Assembly: GCA_022410635.1 (NCBI GenBank) | Contig: JAJVDF010000165.1 | Coordinates: 136,082-200,081 of the forward strand | Source: Tretioscincus oriximinensis | Lineage: Eukaryota; Chordata; Lepidosauria; Squamata; Gymnophthalmidae | Direction: 5' to 3' | DNA: 64,000 nt | Part shown: positions 23,965 to 35,300 of the stretch, in pieces | Numbering within the stretch: the first letter of the stretch is position 1 | Layout of the letters: each line of letters begins with the position of its first letter | Translations under genes and position numbers: made by a program | The notes under the pieces: generated by a model | Told to the model about the DNA's origin: nothing | The model's input: only the letters and a program-made list of their open reading frames with translations | Database searches by the model: none

Positions 23965-24535
23965 GCATAAGAACATAAGAAGAGCCATACTGGATCAGGC
24001 CACAGCCCATCACGTCCAGCATTCTGTGTCACACAGAGGCCCACCAGATGCACCTGGGAGGTCTGAACAGAGGAAAGCAAAATATGCTCCTGTTCATGAC
24101 TCCCTGCAAATGGTATTTCAAGAGTCCTGCCTGTTGCTCCATCCCAGAGCCAACATCCAGACATCCATCCTAGTATCCATTTATACCTTTGGTGTCCATA
24201 AACCTGTCTAGTCCTGTCTTGAAACTATCCAAGCTGTTAGCTACCACTACCTCTTCAGGAAGTAAATTCCACAGACCGATGAGCCCCTGGGTGAAAAAAT
24301 ACTTTCCTTTGTCTGTTCTCACTTTTCTACCCAACAGTTTTAAGGAGTGCCCTCTGGTCCTTGTGTTGTGTGATAGAGAAAACATTTTTTCTCTATTCAC
24401 CCTGTCGATCCCATGCATGATTTTGTACACTTCAATCAGATCACCCCTCAAACGTCTCGTTTCAAGGCTGAAGAGACCCAAACGTTGCAGCCTTGCTTCG
24501 TAAGGGAGGTGCTCCAGACATGTTTTTAACCTATT
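23965..24535 (-). mobile_element. CR1/L3-type LINE 3' end with C-terminal coding remnant
   Basis: The minus strand encodes LFSLETRRLRGDLIEVYKIM, then RTRGHSLKLLGRKVRTDKGK, FFTQGLIGLWNLLPEEVV and SLDSFKTGLDRFMD before the stop. This is the standard C-terminus of CR1-group ORF2. The 3' UTR ends in the terminal repeat seen as CATAAGAACATAAGAA on the plus strand. About 100 codons remain open, making it one of the youngest LINE ends here. Confidence 0.88.
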
Positions 24536-24764
24536 TCTAGACTGATCTGTCTGTTAGCTTCTAGAGTTGATGAGTCTCCAATTGACAAGGAAACAATACA
24601 TTCTTGCCATGAATGAGTGATATCTGCTTGTTAAGACAGGACTAAGTAGAGAGGGAAAGTTCCGAATCCAATCTCTTTAATACCTTTCACTTCCTAGAAT
24701 TCATTATCATTTCTCCTCACCTCTTTTGCACTGTAGATCAAGCTGTTACATTCTTTAAGATCCT

Positions 24765-25105
24765 TTTGGAAATGGAGGGTGCAAAAAAGAGCAACAAGAA
24801 TGATCAAGGGATTGGAATATCTCTCTTATGAAATCAAGCTGCAATGAAAGACTGTGTTTAAGAGCTGATCAGATAAGTATTTAAAATCTTCTTCTTCATC
24901 TTCTTCTTCATCTTCTTCCTCTTATTCTTCATTCTACTTCTGAGACAGATCAACACAGGGAGTTGAGAACAAGTGAAAGTTTTGCCTTCTTCTGCTTAAG
25001 ATACCCAAGTGTAATTGTGGGCTACTGTGTGACAAAATGCTGAACTATATGGGCTGTGGCCTGATTCAGCAGGGCTCTTCTTTATGTTCTTATGTATTCT
25101 AATAC
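24765..25105 (+). mobile_element. CR1/L3-type LINE 3' fragments with an inserted CTT/CAT tract
   Basis: AAAAAAGAGCAACAAGAATGATCAAGGGATTGG (..KRATRMIKGL) and the 3' UTR GGGCTACTGTGTGACAAAATGC..GGGCTGTGGCCTGATTCAGC end in TTTATGTTCTTATG. An interrupted CTTCTTCAT-type tract lies between them at 24,888-24,935. Confidence 0.7.
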
Positions 25106-25217
25106 GGAAAAGTAGGACATGCCCAGTTCTAATTTTATAAAAGTTTTATTCACCTAAGGCAGAGTCATCAGGAGTGTGGCAGGAACTACAATCTAGTCCC
25201 ACTACCCTACGCAGATG

Positions 25218-25611
25218 TAGACTGACCACATTTTTTGAGGCCCAAACTGGGGGTAATTAATATTCATGCTAATTTGCATATTACCCACCAAAATGCCTAC
25301 GCCTCTGAAATTCCCATCCAAGAAATTCGCAAAGCACTCGAAATTTTTTTAAAGTGCATGAGAATTATTTTATGAATATGAGAATTTTTCCAAGTGTGTG
25401 AGAAAATTGCATTTATTTAATTTTTTTACTGAGGGGAGGGTGCCTTCAGGAGCTGGTCCCAGTTGCCAGAGCCCCCTAGTGGTGGTGCAGTGAATTTTCT
25501 TTTAAAAAATAATTCCTCAGCAAAAAACAGGGAAATCACCCTCCCAGGAGGGCAGGGTGGACACCCCAAAACTGGGTCTCTCCCCCCAAAAGGGGTCATC
25601 TGGTCAGCCTA
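25218..25611 (-). mobile_element. hAT-like MITE, family B, long form, opposite orientation
   Basis: 394 bp, from TAGACTGACCACATTTTTT to GGGGTCATCTGGTCAGCCTA. The flanks CGCAGATG and TGCACATG agree at 6 of 8. It carries the extra core found at 22,472-22,887 in the reverse orientation. It ends 279 bp before the DISC1 61-nt exon. Confidence 0.8.
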
Positions 25612-25889
25612 TGCACATGCAGGGAATTATTTATAGGAGCCATTCCAACCAAGAAAATGCAAAAATACCCTAGATGTATGTTTTAAAAGCAGGTCATAGA
25701 ACACAGTACATATATTCAGTNAAACAGGCAGAGTTGATAAACAGGTCATGGGTCTTGATCAGGGTCAAATTTTACTCTTAATTAAGTTAGTCAAAACTAA
25801 AAGAGAAAATAAATATCCCATTGAGGTCAAAATAAAAATTATTTTGTATTCTGTTAACGGGTGATTTTTAAAAAAAATAATTCTTTTAC

Positions 25890-25950
25890 CTTTGTAGTTT
25901 TTCTTCCAGTATTTTCATATAATTGTGAGTATTTTCCATCATCTTCTTCT
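25890..25950 (-). CDS. DISC1: DISC1 internal coding exon (probable equivalent of human exon 10)
   Basis: This is a 61-nt coding exon of the DISC1 scaffold protein, a coiled-coil protein of centrosome, mitochondria and synapse. The acceptor is a T-rich tract ending TTACAG and the donor is AAAG|GTAAAAG. The exon reads 2 nt, then 19 codons (KKMMENTHNYMKILEEKLQ), then 2 nt. The ENT..YM..L..KL pattern matches the human segment just before the VWEADLEAC region. Its trailing AG is completed by the first T of the exon at 10,383 to give Ser, and the join aligns to human DISC1 over 27 residues with no gap. Identity rests on a recalled protein sequence. The exon is too short to stand alone, so the call depends on phase and the downstream exon. 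Exon numbering is inferred. Confidence 0.8.
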
Positions 25951-26724
25951 CTGTAATAAAAAAAACCTCTTTTCACTTACAAAAAAAGTATTTAACGTTT
26001 TATTTTTATTTATTTTTTGAAATTTCAAATAATATTTCCTTATTTGATGTTGCTCTGTTATACGGCCCAAGATAGTTTCTACGTTTAAAAATATAGTACC
26101 TTTAAAAGTGTGGGGGGAACTCAAATGTTGGCGAAAAGAAACACCCACTGATTGCTCACTCCACTTGAAAATCTTCTATTTGGTTGGAGCTGTTGGTGGC
26201 AGAAGTTACATTTAGGTAGAAGCAGCTGTACCTGGATTGTTGGGCTGGAACAACTAGGCAGCTTTAAAGTAGGAAAAGGCCAAGAGTAGGTTTGCACTTT
26301 CCTGTCCCATTTGGTCTGGTGCACTTACTAATAATTTTATCTGCACTTTGGGATAGGGAGTGAATGCTTCAGCAACCCTATAGTGAACAGCCAGCCAGCT
26401 GTAAGGCAGTCTTCTTTTTATATCCTTAACCCTAGTAGAATCTGGTGCAACCAAAAGGCGCAGACTCTCTGAGCAGGAGTTACTGGGAAACTGCTGACTC
26501 TGGCCCAGTCTTATTCCCTCCTGTAGGTCATCCCAAGTAGTACAGTAGGTGATTCAGGGATTCTGAATGGAAATGTTCTACCTGCTTGACTGCCTCCCAT
26601 CTTACTGCAATTGAATAAAAACATCTCATGAGACATGAAGATCTTGAAAAACAGAGTCACACTTTCTTGCAAGCAGCCATGATTGAGGCCAACTTAAAAA
26701 CTGATCACACAAGATTATGTTTAA

Positions 26725-27085
26725 GGTAAGTTGAAGGATGATTTGGGGATTATTGTAAAAATGGTAAGGCAGTTAGCAAAATGTGAATACAATGTTCCAG
26801 TTGCTTCCTTTACTGTTCCATACCCTGAGGCATGATTTACACTTGCCTGATTCTGTTCCAGGAAGTAGTCCAAGGGTGTGCTGTGCACATACCTCCGGTG
26901 CTAGCATATAGCTTGGAATATGCTAGCTTGGAATAGCATGTGGACAGTAGGTCCCTTAGATTACTTTCTGGAACATGGTAAGGCCAATTGCAAATCAGAC
27001 CTTGGAACATTGTATCCACATTGCCAGTTGCCTCATCATCCTCCAATAATCGCCAAAACATTGTTAAACTTGCCCTTAACTGCCT
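26725..27085. repeat. Fold-back element, about 360 bp
   Basis: Two arms of about 150-180 bp are imperfect reverse complements. ATACAATGTTCC near 26,790 pairs with GGAACATTGTAT near 27,006, and TGTTCCAGGAAGTAGTCCAAGGG near 26,855 pairs with the complement near 26,950. A short spacer rich in GCTAGC/CTTGGAATA lies at the centre. This is a non-autonomous DNA element type of unknown family. Confidence 0.6.
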
Positions 27086-27159
27086 CAGGTTATCTGATGA
27101 AGGTGAGGTGAGGTGGGATGAAGGATACCATAATCTATAAAGAATAGCACATACACCAG

Positions 27160-27628
27160 ATGCCTTTGACATTCTGTGATTGGAGTAGAGGGATTGGAAA
27201 GAATGGAATTGCTATTGGGATACCATTCACCCTGTGGCCCAACATTCCCCAGCTGATGTAGGCAATTAGAGATGTGCTATTGGAGCTTTTAATTTCCATG
27301 CCGCAGAAGCACCTTATAGATTGGTTCAGGAACTCATGGCTTTCATGACAACCCTGGGGCTGCTGTAACATGATATTATTGACAGTCCCCATATTACCTG
27401 GCCTTTGCTACATAGGGAAATGTTGATTCTTACATTTAAAGACTTAAATGGCTTGAACCCCAAACATCTGAAGAAATATGGATCTTGAACCCCAAACATC
27501 TGAAGAAGTATGGCACGTCCTGTATGGATCTGCCCAAACATCAAGATCACATGAGGAAGGCTTTCTTATTATTCTGTCAACCTCAGAGCTTTGAATGGCA
27601 GCAGCACATAAAAGAGCCTTCTCTATGG
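27160..27628 (+). mobile_element. Probable L2-like LINE 3' remnant with a 32-bp tandem duplication
   Basis: It contains a C-terminal-like peptide LTFKDLNGLNPKHLKK, resembling the L2-type F.KALNGL.P.YL motif, and GCCTTCTCTATGG at its end. The 32-bp unit starting CTTGAACCCCAAACATCTGA is repeated at 27,452 and 27,484. The family call is tentative. Confidence 0.4.
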
Positions 27629-28154
27629 TAGGGGTGGGCAAACCTTTTGGAGTCAAGAGACGTTTTCTGGCCACACCCCCTTCCCAGGGTGACTTGTGGG
27701 TCGCATGGCCATGCCCCCTTCCCAAGGCCCGCCCCTTCCCAAGCCACATGCCCTTCTCAAGCCCTGCCACTTACCAAGACACGGTGTATACCAAGAGCAG
27801 TTCTGGACGCTGTCAGCAAGTGACTGCCACCTGCCTGACTTGGCCGCCTGCCTATGCGCCACGCACCAACAGCAGTTTCTGGTCTGGTTGCTGCGCAGCG
27901 CCTGCACGCAGCCACAGGCAGGTATCCAAGCCAGGTAGGCAGCAGTCGCTCGATGCCAATGTCAGAACTGCTCTTGGGGGTGTGCGCCTTGTCTGGATGG
28001 CACAGACGCGGTACGCACTACGAAGATCAGTTCTGGACATTTTGACAAGATAAAATGGGAAATCCCCCTCCCCCGATCTTCTGGTGAGATCAGAGCCACA
28101 CTCAAGTGGCCAAACAGCCGCAGATGGCTCTAGAACCGCAATTTCTGACCTATG
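27629..28154 (+). mobile_element. hAT-like non-autonomous element, family C
   Basis: It opens with TAGGGGTGGGCAAACC and closes with GCCGCAGATGGCTCTAGAACCGCAATTTCTGACCTATG. These are the decayed ends of Charlie-like hAT elements (CAGGGGT.GGCAAAC.. ..GAGCCGCAATTTG..CCCCTG). The flanks CTCTATGG and CTCTAAGT agree at 6 of 8. The core is GC-rich and folds on itself (CCAAGAGCAGTTCTGGAC complementary to the segment near 27,965). Confidence 0.65.
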
Positions 28155-29859
28155 CTCTAAGTTAATCTAGAAAATCTAGAATAAGCTTGCAATTTGGCAC
28201 CACTGTTATATGGGTTTGGGATTTTAGTNATTAAGTTTAGTGTGTTTTCTTCACTGAGATCTTTGATTTTAGGTCCATCCTACTGTGATCCTGCTGAAAC
28301 AAGAGAGTGATATTTAATTATTTTTTTCAAATTTAAGATTGTTCAATTGATTCCATTGATATTTTATTTTTTTGTGACATAGCCTGGGATCATTTCACAG
28401 TCACGTATTCCTAGGCAATCTGCAAAAACAACTAAAAGTGAATTTCTCAACCTAAACGTCTACTACAGCTGCAAGCACTTTTACTTAAGCATGTAGTAAG
28501 TTTTTGATAAGGAGAAGTTTTCTATTCCTGCCTTTAGGCTCTTCCTTCTGTTCTCATCATTACATGAGTTTGGAAGATGATACAAGACTCAGAGTCTCTC
28601 TCATCCCAATATTAGATGTCAATAGATATTAATAATCAGAGGAGAAGGTCAGGAATCCATTTCACACTTATTTTGCTTCTAACTAATACCATAATGTCTT
28701 ATGTTACTTGAATGATAAACCTTAGTTCCAATTTCTCCTGCTGTGCTAGCTAGATTTTAATTGGATATTATCTGATGGAATAATTCTCACTTTTCACAGT
28801 TGTGTCCTATTCCGTACGTCCAATTTCACAATGCCCTTGAAGATATGGTTTAATAAATCTGCAGCGCTCAATGACTAAAAAGCAACAGATAAAAAACTAC
28901 CATTAGGCAAAAGTAGGTCAGCTACAGTATAAATTCCCTGGGAAGTGCAGAGCGCTCACACAGAAGCAAGCAGGAAATGCAAAGCCTTTCACTACACATT
29001 TCACTTATTTTAAATAATTAAGATCAGTGCATCATATGTTTTTCCCTAATCACAGGGAATATGCATTCTTTACCTTTCCAATAAACACACACCTAATCCA
29101 CCTGTTCGAAATTCCTTCAAAATGTCAATAATACTACGAAGATGAAAAGCACATCAAAAGAATCTCAATCTTAGGACCTATTACAAAGCCCCACTCCCCT
29201 CGCTGGTTTATATACCTGTGATTATTTACATCTTTGCATTTTGTTTCCTGGTCTGTGCCTACAATATATTTATTACCTTTTGACCTATGTTTGAGCCATT
29301 AACCTGAAGATTTAACTTAATGCGATCAATAGCTGCTGTTGGAGGATGAGAAATGGCGGATCAAATGCCCCTTAATCTAACTTAGGTGACTCCAAACAGC
29401 ACAGAAACTGCTTCTTTAAAGAATACCAGCATTTCCCTACAACAGAAGTTGCCAGCCTAAAGCATGGTATGGTGGCACAGAGCAGGTCATGCTTCTGGAA
29501 AAATTCAATCCGGCACGATGAAATAGATTACATACCAGATGCCCACTCTTCCAGTAAGATGCCATCAAAATCTTGTACTAACTTTCTTTCAGGGTTTTTT
29601 TAGTGAATGCTGGTATTCCCCCCTTTCTNTATAAGCAGCAACAATCCAAATGCTCAACTTGGCTCTGTGACAACAATGCACATACTGATGGGATGCCTGA
29701 AAGATGCTGACATTTTAAGCACATCTTGAGATTTCCTAAAAAAAGAGCAATTTGCGGCAGAACCTAGGTCAGAAGGACTTATATAATATACTGTCTATGC
29801 ATGTCAAAAGGTTCTCTTTTCTAACAGTATTTCTTTATTTTTGTTATTGAGGAAGAGGA

Positions 29860-30085
29860 GGAAGAGGAAGAAAAGAAGTAGGAGGAAAAGGTTGATTTTT
29901 ATATTCTACATTTCTAAAAGTGGCTTAAATAATGTTCTGTTCTCTTCACAACAGACACCTTGGGAAGTAGATGGGGTTGAGAGAGCCCTAAAGAATTATT
30001 ACTAGCCCAAGGTCACCCAGCACGCTTGATGGAGGAGTGCAGAATTGAATCAGAAGATTATCAGATAAGAGACAAGACTGGACTG
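29860..30085 (-). mobile_element. tRNA-derived SINE (MIR-like family)
   Basis: The plus strand shows a purine-rich tail, CACAACAGACACCTTGGGAAGTAG, then GCCCAAGGTCACCCAGC and GAATTGAATCAGAAGATTATCAGATAAGAGAC. The order is the same as at 2,158-2,362. Confidence 0.65.
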
Positions 30086-30947
30086 GCTCGGAATAGCAGT
30101 TGTAGAAAAAATACAGCAATGATTTGAACTGAGACAATGCTCTGAGAGCTTTTTCTTCCATTCAGCCATTGTCGATATCCATATGCCAGGGCACAGAGTG
30201 CACTGAATACACCATGACCAGGTATGATAATGCAGCCAATACTTCTTTATGGTGCGTTTAAGGGCCCATAACTAAGCCATACAAACATGGCTATAGCCAT
30301 TTCAATTGTTTAAAGATATTGTTACAATTCAACTTGTGCCCCATAGTTTTTAAAAAGCACTGATTTCTTTATCTTTGTAGCATCCTGCATTTTGAAGCTC
30401 ATGAAAGCTTCTCTGTTGCCAGTGTTGTCATTTGTTGTGATGTAAAACAGCAACAGCCTGGATTCATTTAACAGATAGGTGGTTGTTTAGGTAAATATTG
30501 ATTTAAGAATTCACAAAATCATGACATTGTCGGGCAGGAGGCAGGAGTAACTGAAGCTCCCTATAAGGATCCCATTATACTTCCTTTTTTATTAATATTG
30601 TGGGCAAAATTAAAGTTCTTCTCACTAACAATTACCATGAAAAAAAACGTTGGGAGATGAAAGGTCATAAAACATTTACATAATTTTGTTATGTATAAGG
30701 GGAAAAAATGAATTCATTGATATCTTTTTAGCAGTGACTTTTATGGTGTTTGTTTTTCTAGGAACATCTAANCACTGCATGCTGGTTTGTGAGGAAGAAA
30801 AACAACCACATTGGTATATGGTGAATTTTTGCTCATGTTCTTGGCAGGAGATTTTACATATTTTATGAAGCATCTATCCCCATGTTGCTGGACTATCATT
30901 GTGTACATTTGCTACGCTTGGTAGGGAAAATATTATTTAATTCAGTT

Positions 30948-31410
30948 AGGGAAGAGGTAGTGGCAGTAACTTCCCTGGATAGCTTTATGAAAATACTAGA
31001 TGAATTCATGGAGGCCAGATCTGTCAGTGGCTACTGAAATGGATGCCTAGGTATAGTAGGATTATCTGAATAGAAGGTTGCACTTTAATAGATGCAAAAA
31101 AGTGCATCTCCCCTTCCAGGTGCTGCAAATATTATAAATGGCATATGGTGAAAATTCCTTTCTTCTATATCCATTAATGCTACAAAATGCAAGCCTGATA
31201 CTTATGTGGTAAACCTAAAGTATGGGCTCTAGGATGTGGGGACAGACAGAAGAATATTTGCAGAAGTCAAGAACAGATGAAGGTTCTGCCTTTGTCTTCT
31301 GCTTGAGAATATTCCCAAACAATTGATGGGTCACCCTGTGAGACAGGATGTTGGACTATATGGCTGTAATCTAATCCAGCAGAATTTTTTTTATGTTCTT
31401 ATTGTAGCAT
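30948..31410 (+). mobile_element. CR1/L3-type LINE 3' end
   Basis: The peptide EEVVAVTSLDSFMKILDEFME ends in a stop, followed by the 3' UTR with GGGTCACCCTGTGAGACAGGATGTTGGAC and the terminal TTATGTTCTTATTG. A short unrelated segment lies near 31,080-31,200. Confidence 0.7.
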
Positions 31411-31717
31411 CGTATCCTTTGAAGACTGACAAGTAAAGATTTTCTGCAAGTAACCAAGGAAAGAATTTGTGGAACATCATATCTGTAACTGCCAAATAGC
31501 AATGTTAATACATTTTTGGTATGTAAACATTTCAACTAATCTCCTGGAACTTCTGCCAAGGATGTACATAGTATGACTTAAACTAGATTTCATACCTATT
31601 CTGTTGAGTTTTGTCATATGCTTTGAATCGCATTACATACCATTAATGTCTATGAAGTACTTACTAAACTTCAAGAATTAACATGTAGGCGGTCTATAGG
31701 TAGCAGTCTATAGAAGG

Positions 31718-31895
31718 CCAATTTGGTGTAATGGTTAGTGTGTTGTACTCTTATCTGGACTGATTCCTTCATGAAGCCAGCCACAATTCGTTAGAACTCT
31801 CTCAGTCCCACCTACTTTGCAGAGTGTCTGTTGAGGAGAAAGCAACAAAAGCTTATGTGTGCCCCCCTTTGGTGAAAAGATGTAATAAATAAATG
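31718..31895 (+). mobile_element. tRNA-derived SINE (MIR-like family), sense copy
   Basis: The tRNA-like head is AATTTGGTGTAATGGTTAGTG. It is followed by ATGAAGCCAGCC, the CTCTCTCAGTCCCACCTAC block, GGAGAAAGCAACAAAAGC and a TAATAAATAAATGTTGTTG tail. Confidence 0.75.
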
Positions 31896-32851
31896 TTGTT
31901 GTTACCACCAAATGTGGTGGGGACCAGAATTCTTCAAGGCCTAAGACCATCAGTTGAATTTGCTTAGTTATGAAATTCTTATTTTCTGCTAATTCTAGAG
32001 GTTATTCCATAGCGGTCACTATGTGGATCAGCAGACCTACTAGAAACCTCCATCTTCACACTAGTACAGTTCTAAGAGGCACAATCTAAGCACGTGGAAT
32101 GGAGACTCTTAATATGCTTGCTGGTATAGGTACTGTGTCTGATTTTGCAGGTTATATAAAATTAATATATTTGAATCAATGCATTGTATATCCTATGTTG
32201 TATCTCATATTAGTTAGGACATTGCTTTACTTTTAAATTAATTGCAAGCTGCTCTGGATTTTGATAAAAAGAGGAATAAGGAGAATAAGGGGTAAAAATA
32301 ATCCAAATTTTGTAGAACGTTCTAAATCACAAATGACCTGCAGTAAAATGAAAATGTAGGCAAATATTGTGGTTTAATAGACATGTTTGAAAGTGTGTGG
32401 TTTGCAATAAAGCTAAGTAATGCAAATATTGTAGTTTTATTGCTCTATTCATTGTTCATATTAAATTGCCATTAACTTTTATTCTTAATTGGTAAGAAAA
32501 ATGTCTTTCATGCCTCTCAAAGGCAACTCATATTACTTGGGAGAAATAAAAATTAATTGCATAAAACCATACTGGGCAAAGAAGATAGTACCTATGTGTT
32601 TCATATAAACAAATACATTATTAAATAAGATTGTAAAAATCATTTCAGAATCAGCAACCCATTCAGAAGTTCTTAAAGGTATTACTTCAGTTATGAGGAT
32701 AATCATGTAAATAAATTACTCCCACTATTAAAATGCAGACAACTCTTCAATTTTAAGAAGCTTCTTGGTTCGTAAGAACTTTCTTGGGGAGTTGGAGTTG
32801 GAGCAGCTTCAGACACGTCTATCATGTTAGTCAAAGCATTCACCTCCCTAA

Positions 32852-33141
32852 GGCACGGATAGCGCAGTCGCTTAGGAATTCGTCTCTCGCCTGAGAGATC
32901 GGGTTTCGAAGCCCTGTGTGAGCACTTCCATTAGCCTGTAGCTCTAGCCAACCCAGCTATTCGAAAGCATGAATTGCAAGAAATTGCAAGTGACTGCAAG
33001 TAGATACATGGGAACCACCAGAGCCTGGTGGGGAAGATAGAATGGAAGCCTTCGGGCAAAATATATCCTTGTAAGCCGCTTTGAGTCCCTTTGAAAGGTG
33101 AGAAAAGCAAGGTATAAGAACCAAGTTCTTCTTCTTCTTCT
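32852..33141 (+). mobile_element. Full-length tRNA-derived SINE with (CTT)n tail
   Basis: The head GGCACGGATAGCGCAGTCG contains a good A box (TAGCGCAGTCG). The B box is GGTTTCGAAGCC, with one extra T. The body then runs AGCCTGTAGCTCTAGCC..TGGGGAAGATAGAATGG, and the 3' domain GTAAGCCGCTTTGAGTCCC..GGTGAGAAAAGC ends in TTCTTCTTCTTCTTC. This is the reference copy for the fragments at 7.3 kb and 23.0 kb. It is transcribed by Pol III and mobilised by a LINE with a similar 3' end (inference). Confidence 0.85.
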
Positions 33142-33280
33142 AAGGTGGTAAAGGCTGAAGATGGTGAATTTGTGTTTTTTAGCCCACAGTTTGGGAGAGG
33201 TGAAATGAAACACATATAAGCTCTTTCCACTAGACTTTTTTTGGCATATGTTTTGCAACAAGAGAATATATATTCCAGGA

Positions 33281-33461
33281 TATGCTGCCCAGATGAGCCC
33301 TTTTGTGTGTGTGCATGTTGAAAACCCATTTTTGGGGTGCCTCCCGTTTTTTTCTGAGGAAAAAAATCCTTTTTTGAAAAAAAATTCCTCAGAAAAAACT
33401 GGGAGGCACTCAAAAAACAGATTTTCAACCCACCCCCAAAAGAGGTCATCTAGTCAGCCTA
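33281..33461 (+). mobile_element. hAT-like MITE, family B, perfect 8-bp TSD
   Basis: A 181-bp palindrome, from TATGCTGCCCAGATGAGCCC to AGGTCATCTAGTCAGCCTA. It is flanked by exact TTCCAGGA copies at 33,273-33,280 and 33,462-33,469. Confidence 0.88.
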
Positions 33462-33639
33462 TTCCAGGATATATCCCAAAATAATGCCCAGTACAGAAAG
33501 GGTCTTAGGTAATCACTCTGTGCTATAATACCATATATGCCAAACTGATTCTATTCAAACCCAATTCATATTGAACAAAGGGAAATAAGTATTATATTGG
33601 AACCAAACTCCTTTTCATCCAGTGTCATGATTCAGACAC

Positions 33640-33670
33640 TTTTAAAGGCCCAGTGCCTGGGCCTTTAAAA
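33640..33670. repeat. Perfect 14-bp hairpin
   Basis: TTTTAAAGGCCCAG, loop TGC, CTGGGCCTTTAAAA. No recognised function; no U-run terminator context is relevant in this genome. Confidence 0.8.
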
Positions 33671-34989
33671 AAACGCATCTATATTGATAATAACCAATAC
33701 ATCATCACTTACTGGATACTGTGTCACCTTTTACAATTGGGTGATTCAAATTCTAATGGTTATTAGTTTTAAGGTTGTTGACTGTATTGTTTTCTTTATG
33801 TTCTGATGCCAGGGAAACTGATCCTACATGGGTAACTAGCACTGTTGGGAGAGCTGAAAGAAATGATTTGTAGGCATACAAAAGCTAAGATTGGAGCTTT
33901 TTTATTTAATTTTTTTGGGGGGAGCTGTTCTTGGCATCTGACTCTTCTTAAAACATGGCATACCAAATGCCATCTTTTCCATTTCATAGCTTTTTGGTTC
34001 CATTAAACTTTTTATGTTTGCTGCTAACTGGATACACTCCTGGAGTAGAACCTACTTCACAGTCGTATAGCACATATGTTACTCTTTACAGACCTCAAAA
34101 TTCCTTGGTGATTTTGCTTTGATACTTACACAGCTATTCTTCTAAAGAAGTGCTAATGAGATCTAAAACTTGCTAATTGTATTCATGCTCCTCAATAATA
34201 TATGGAACAGATTTTATAAGCCCAGGGCATTANGGTATACACTGTAAATGGCTTTAAAACATGTCCATAAATTAACAATAACTGGCAGGTTTTAAAATCA
34301 GGATTTTAAACTTAAGAATTCTTAAAAAACTGTTATTAATATATCATGAAACAGAAATAATTAGCCCAATAAAAAGAACATTAAAAAGCCATCCAAATGT
34401 AGCAATTTCTTTACAACAACATAGAATGCAATTAAGAATGGAAACCAATATAACTCAAACAGCAAGAACAATGTGAAGTGCAATTCCAAACCCATAAAAC
34501 AAGCCATTTACACTGAAATATTGTAACTGTATTATAAAATGAATTCGGATTTTTTTATGACGAAGTCACTTCTTGTATTTCTCTTTGTTCATTGATGAAG
34601 ACTTCTTCTCTATATGACTGGGATGCAACTTCAGCCTGGAATGACTCTCTGGGGTTTCACGTGATTCATGGCAGTTCTCTGCCNCAAAAACCTTCTGTCT
34701 GATCACTTTTGTAATGCACAAGAATGAACCTGTAAGTTCCCCACTTTCTGTCCATCATAAAAGCACTCAAAATAGAAATCAATTTGTCTTCTTCTTTATC
34801 CACACTTTGAAGGGGAGACAACTCAGATATCAAAAATCATTGGAAAGGGATGAAATAGGAAGACTCCTTGGCCACGAGGTAGTTAGAACATAAGGCATGT
34901 GTGGTCATATCACCTTGTTTCTTGGTGAGCTGGGGGTTAGATTAGGATGTAAGCCATGCAAAAAGAGACAGATAAGCTTGCCCTTCTGA

Positions 34990-35127
34990 TTTTCTACTTC
35001 TCATCTGAAGAAGTAGACGTGTCTACGAAAGCTTATGCCACCCACTTTTCTTAAATTAGTCTCAAAGTGCTACTGGCCCCTTTGCTGGACTTTCTACTGG
35101 ACTAACACGGCTATTTATCTGAAAAGA
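34990..35127 (+). mobile_element. Penelope-like element 3' end
   Basis: It holds the conserved CATCTGAAGAAGTAGACGTG block, CTACGAAAGCTTATGCCACC, GTCTCAAAGTGCTACTGGC and the terminus TGGACTAACACGGCTATTT. A fuller copy with endonuclease sequence is at 55,120-56,000. It abuts an antisense LINE end at 35,128. Confidence 0.75.
35005..35040 (+). ncRNA. Hammerhead-ribozyme-like core (Penelope-associated)
   Basis: CTGAAGA (35,005-35,011) fits the CUGANGA box. GTAGAC-GT-GTCTAC (35,013-35,026) can form helix II, followed by GAAA and GC-TTAT-GC as a 2-bp helix III. Penelope-like elements are known to carry minimal hammerhead motifs of this layout. Against activity, the base after helix III is C where the consensus has U, and I see no convincing helix I. 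Treat it as a degenerate motif. Confidence 0.5.
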
Positions 35128-35300
35128 ACATAAGAACAGCCCTGCTAAATCAGGACACAACCCATCTAGTGCAACATTCTGTCTCACACAGTGGCCCACC
35201 AGTTGCACTTAGGGAGTCTCAAGCAGAAGGCAAAGCCTTCATCAATTACTTTTGGGGTTTAAAGAAGTCTGTTCATTGTTGAATGAAAGCTGAGGCAGGA
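35128..35300 (-). mobile_element. CR1/L3-type LINE 3' end
   Basis: GAACATAAGAACAGCCCTGCTAAATCAGG followed by GTCTCACACAGTGGCCCACCAG and AAGCAGAAGGCAAAGCC is the antisense 3' UTR of this LINE family. Confidence 0.75.

Larger units (their letters stand above)
10384..25889 (-). other. DISC1: Complete DISC1 intron of about 15.5 kb
   Basis: This intron is bounded by the AAAG|GTAAAAG donor and the TTTTATTTCAG acceptor on the minus strand. 10,911-15,071 is AT-rich and almost free of young repeats. 15,191-16,302, 16,690-17,154, 17,646-19,579, 20,562-22,471 and 23,110-23,964 show no gene-like feature to me. The remaining stretches hold the LINE, SINE, hAT and unidentified repeats annotated separately. 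Confidence 0.75.

Noticed and set aside
32852..32925. A tRNA gene
   Set aside because: The A and B boxes belong to the SINE head; the B box has an extra T and the acceptor stem does not pair.
32931..33449. A 172-codon minus-strand frame
   Set aside because: It spans the SINE and a MITE, both non-coding.
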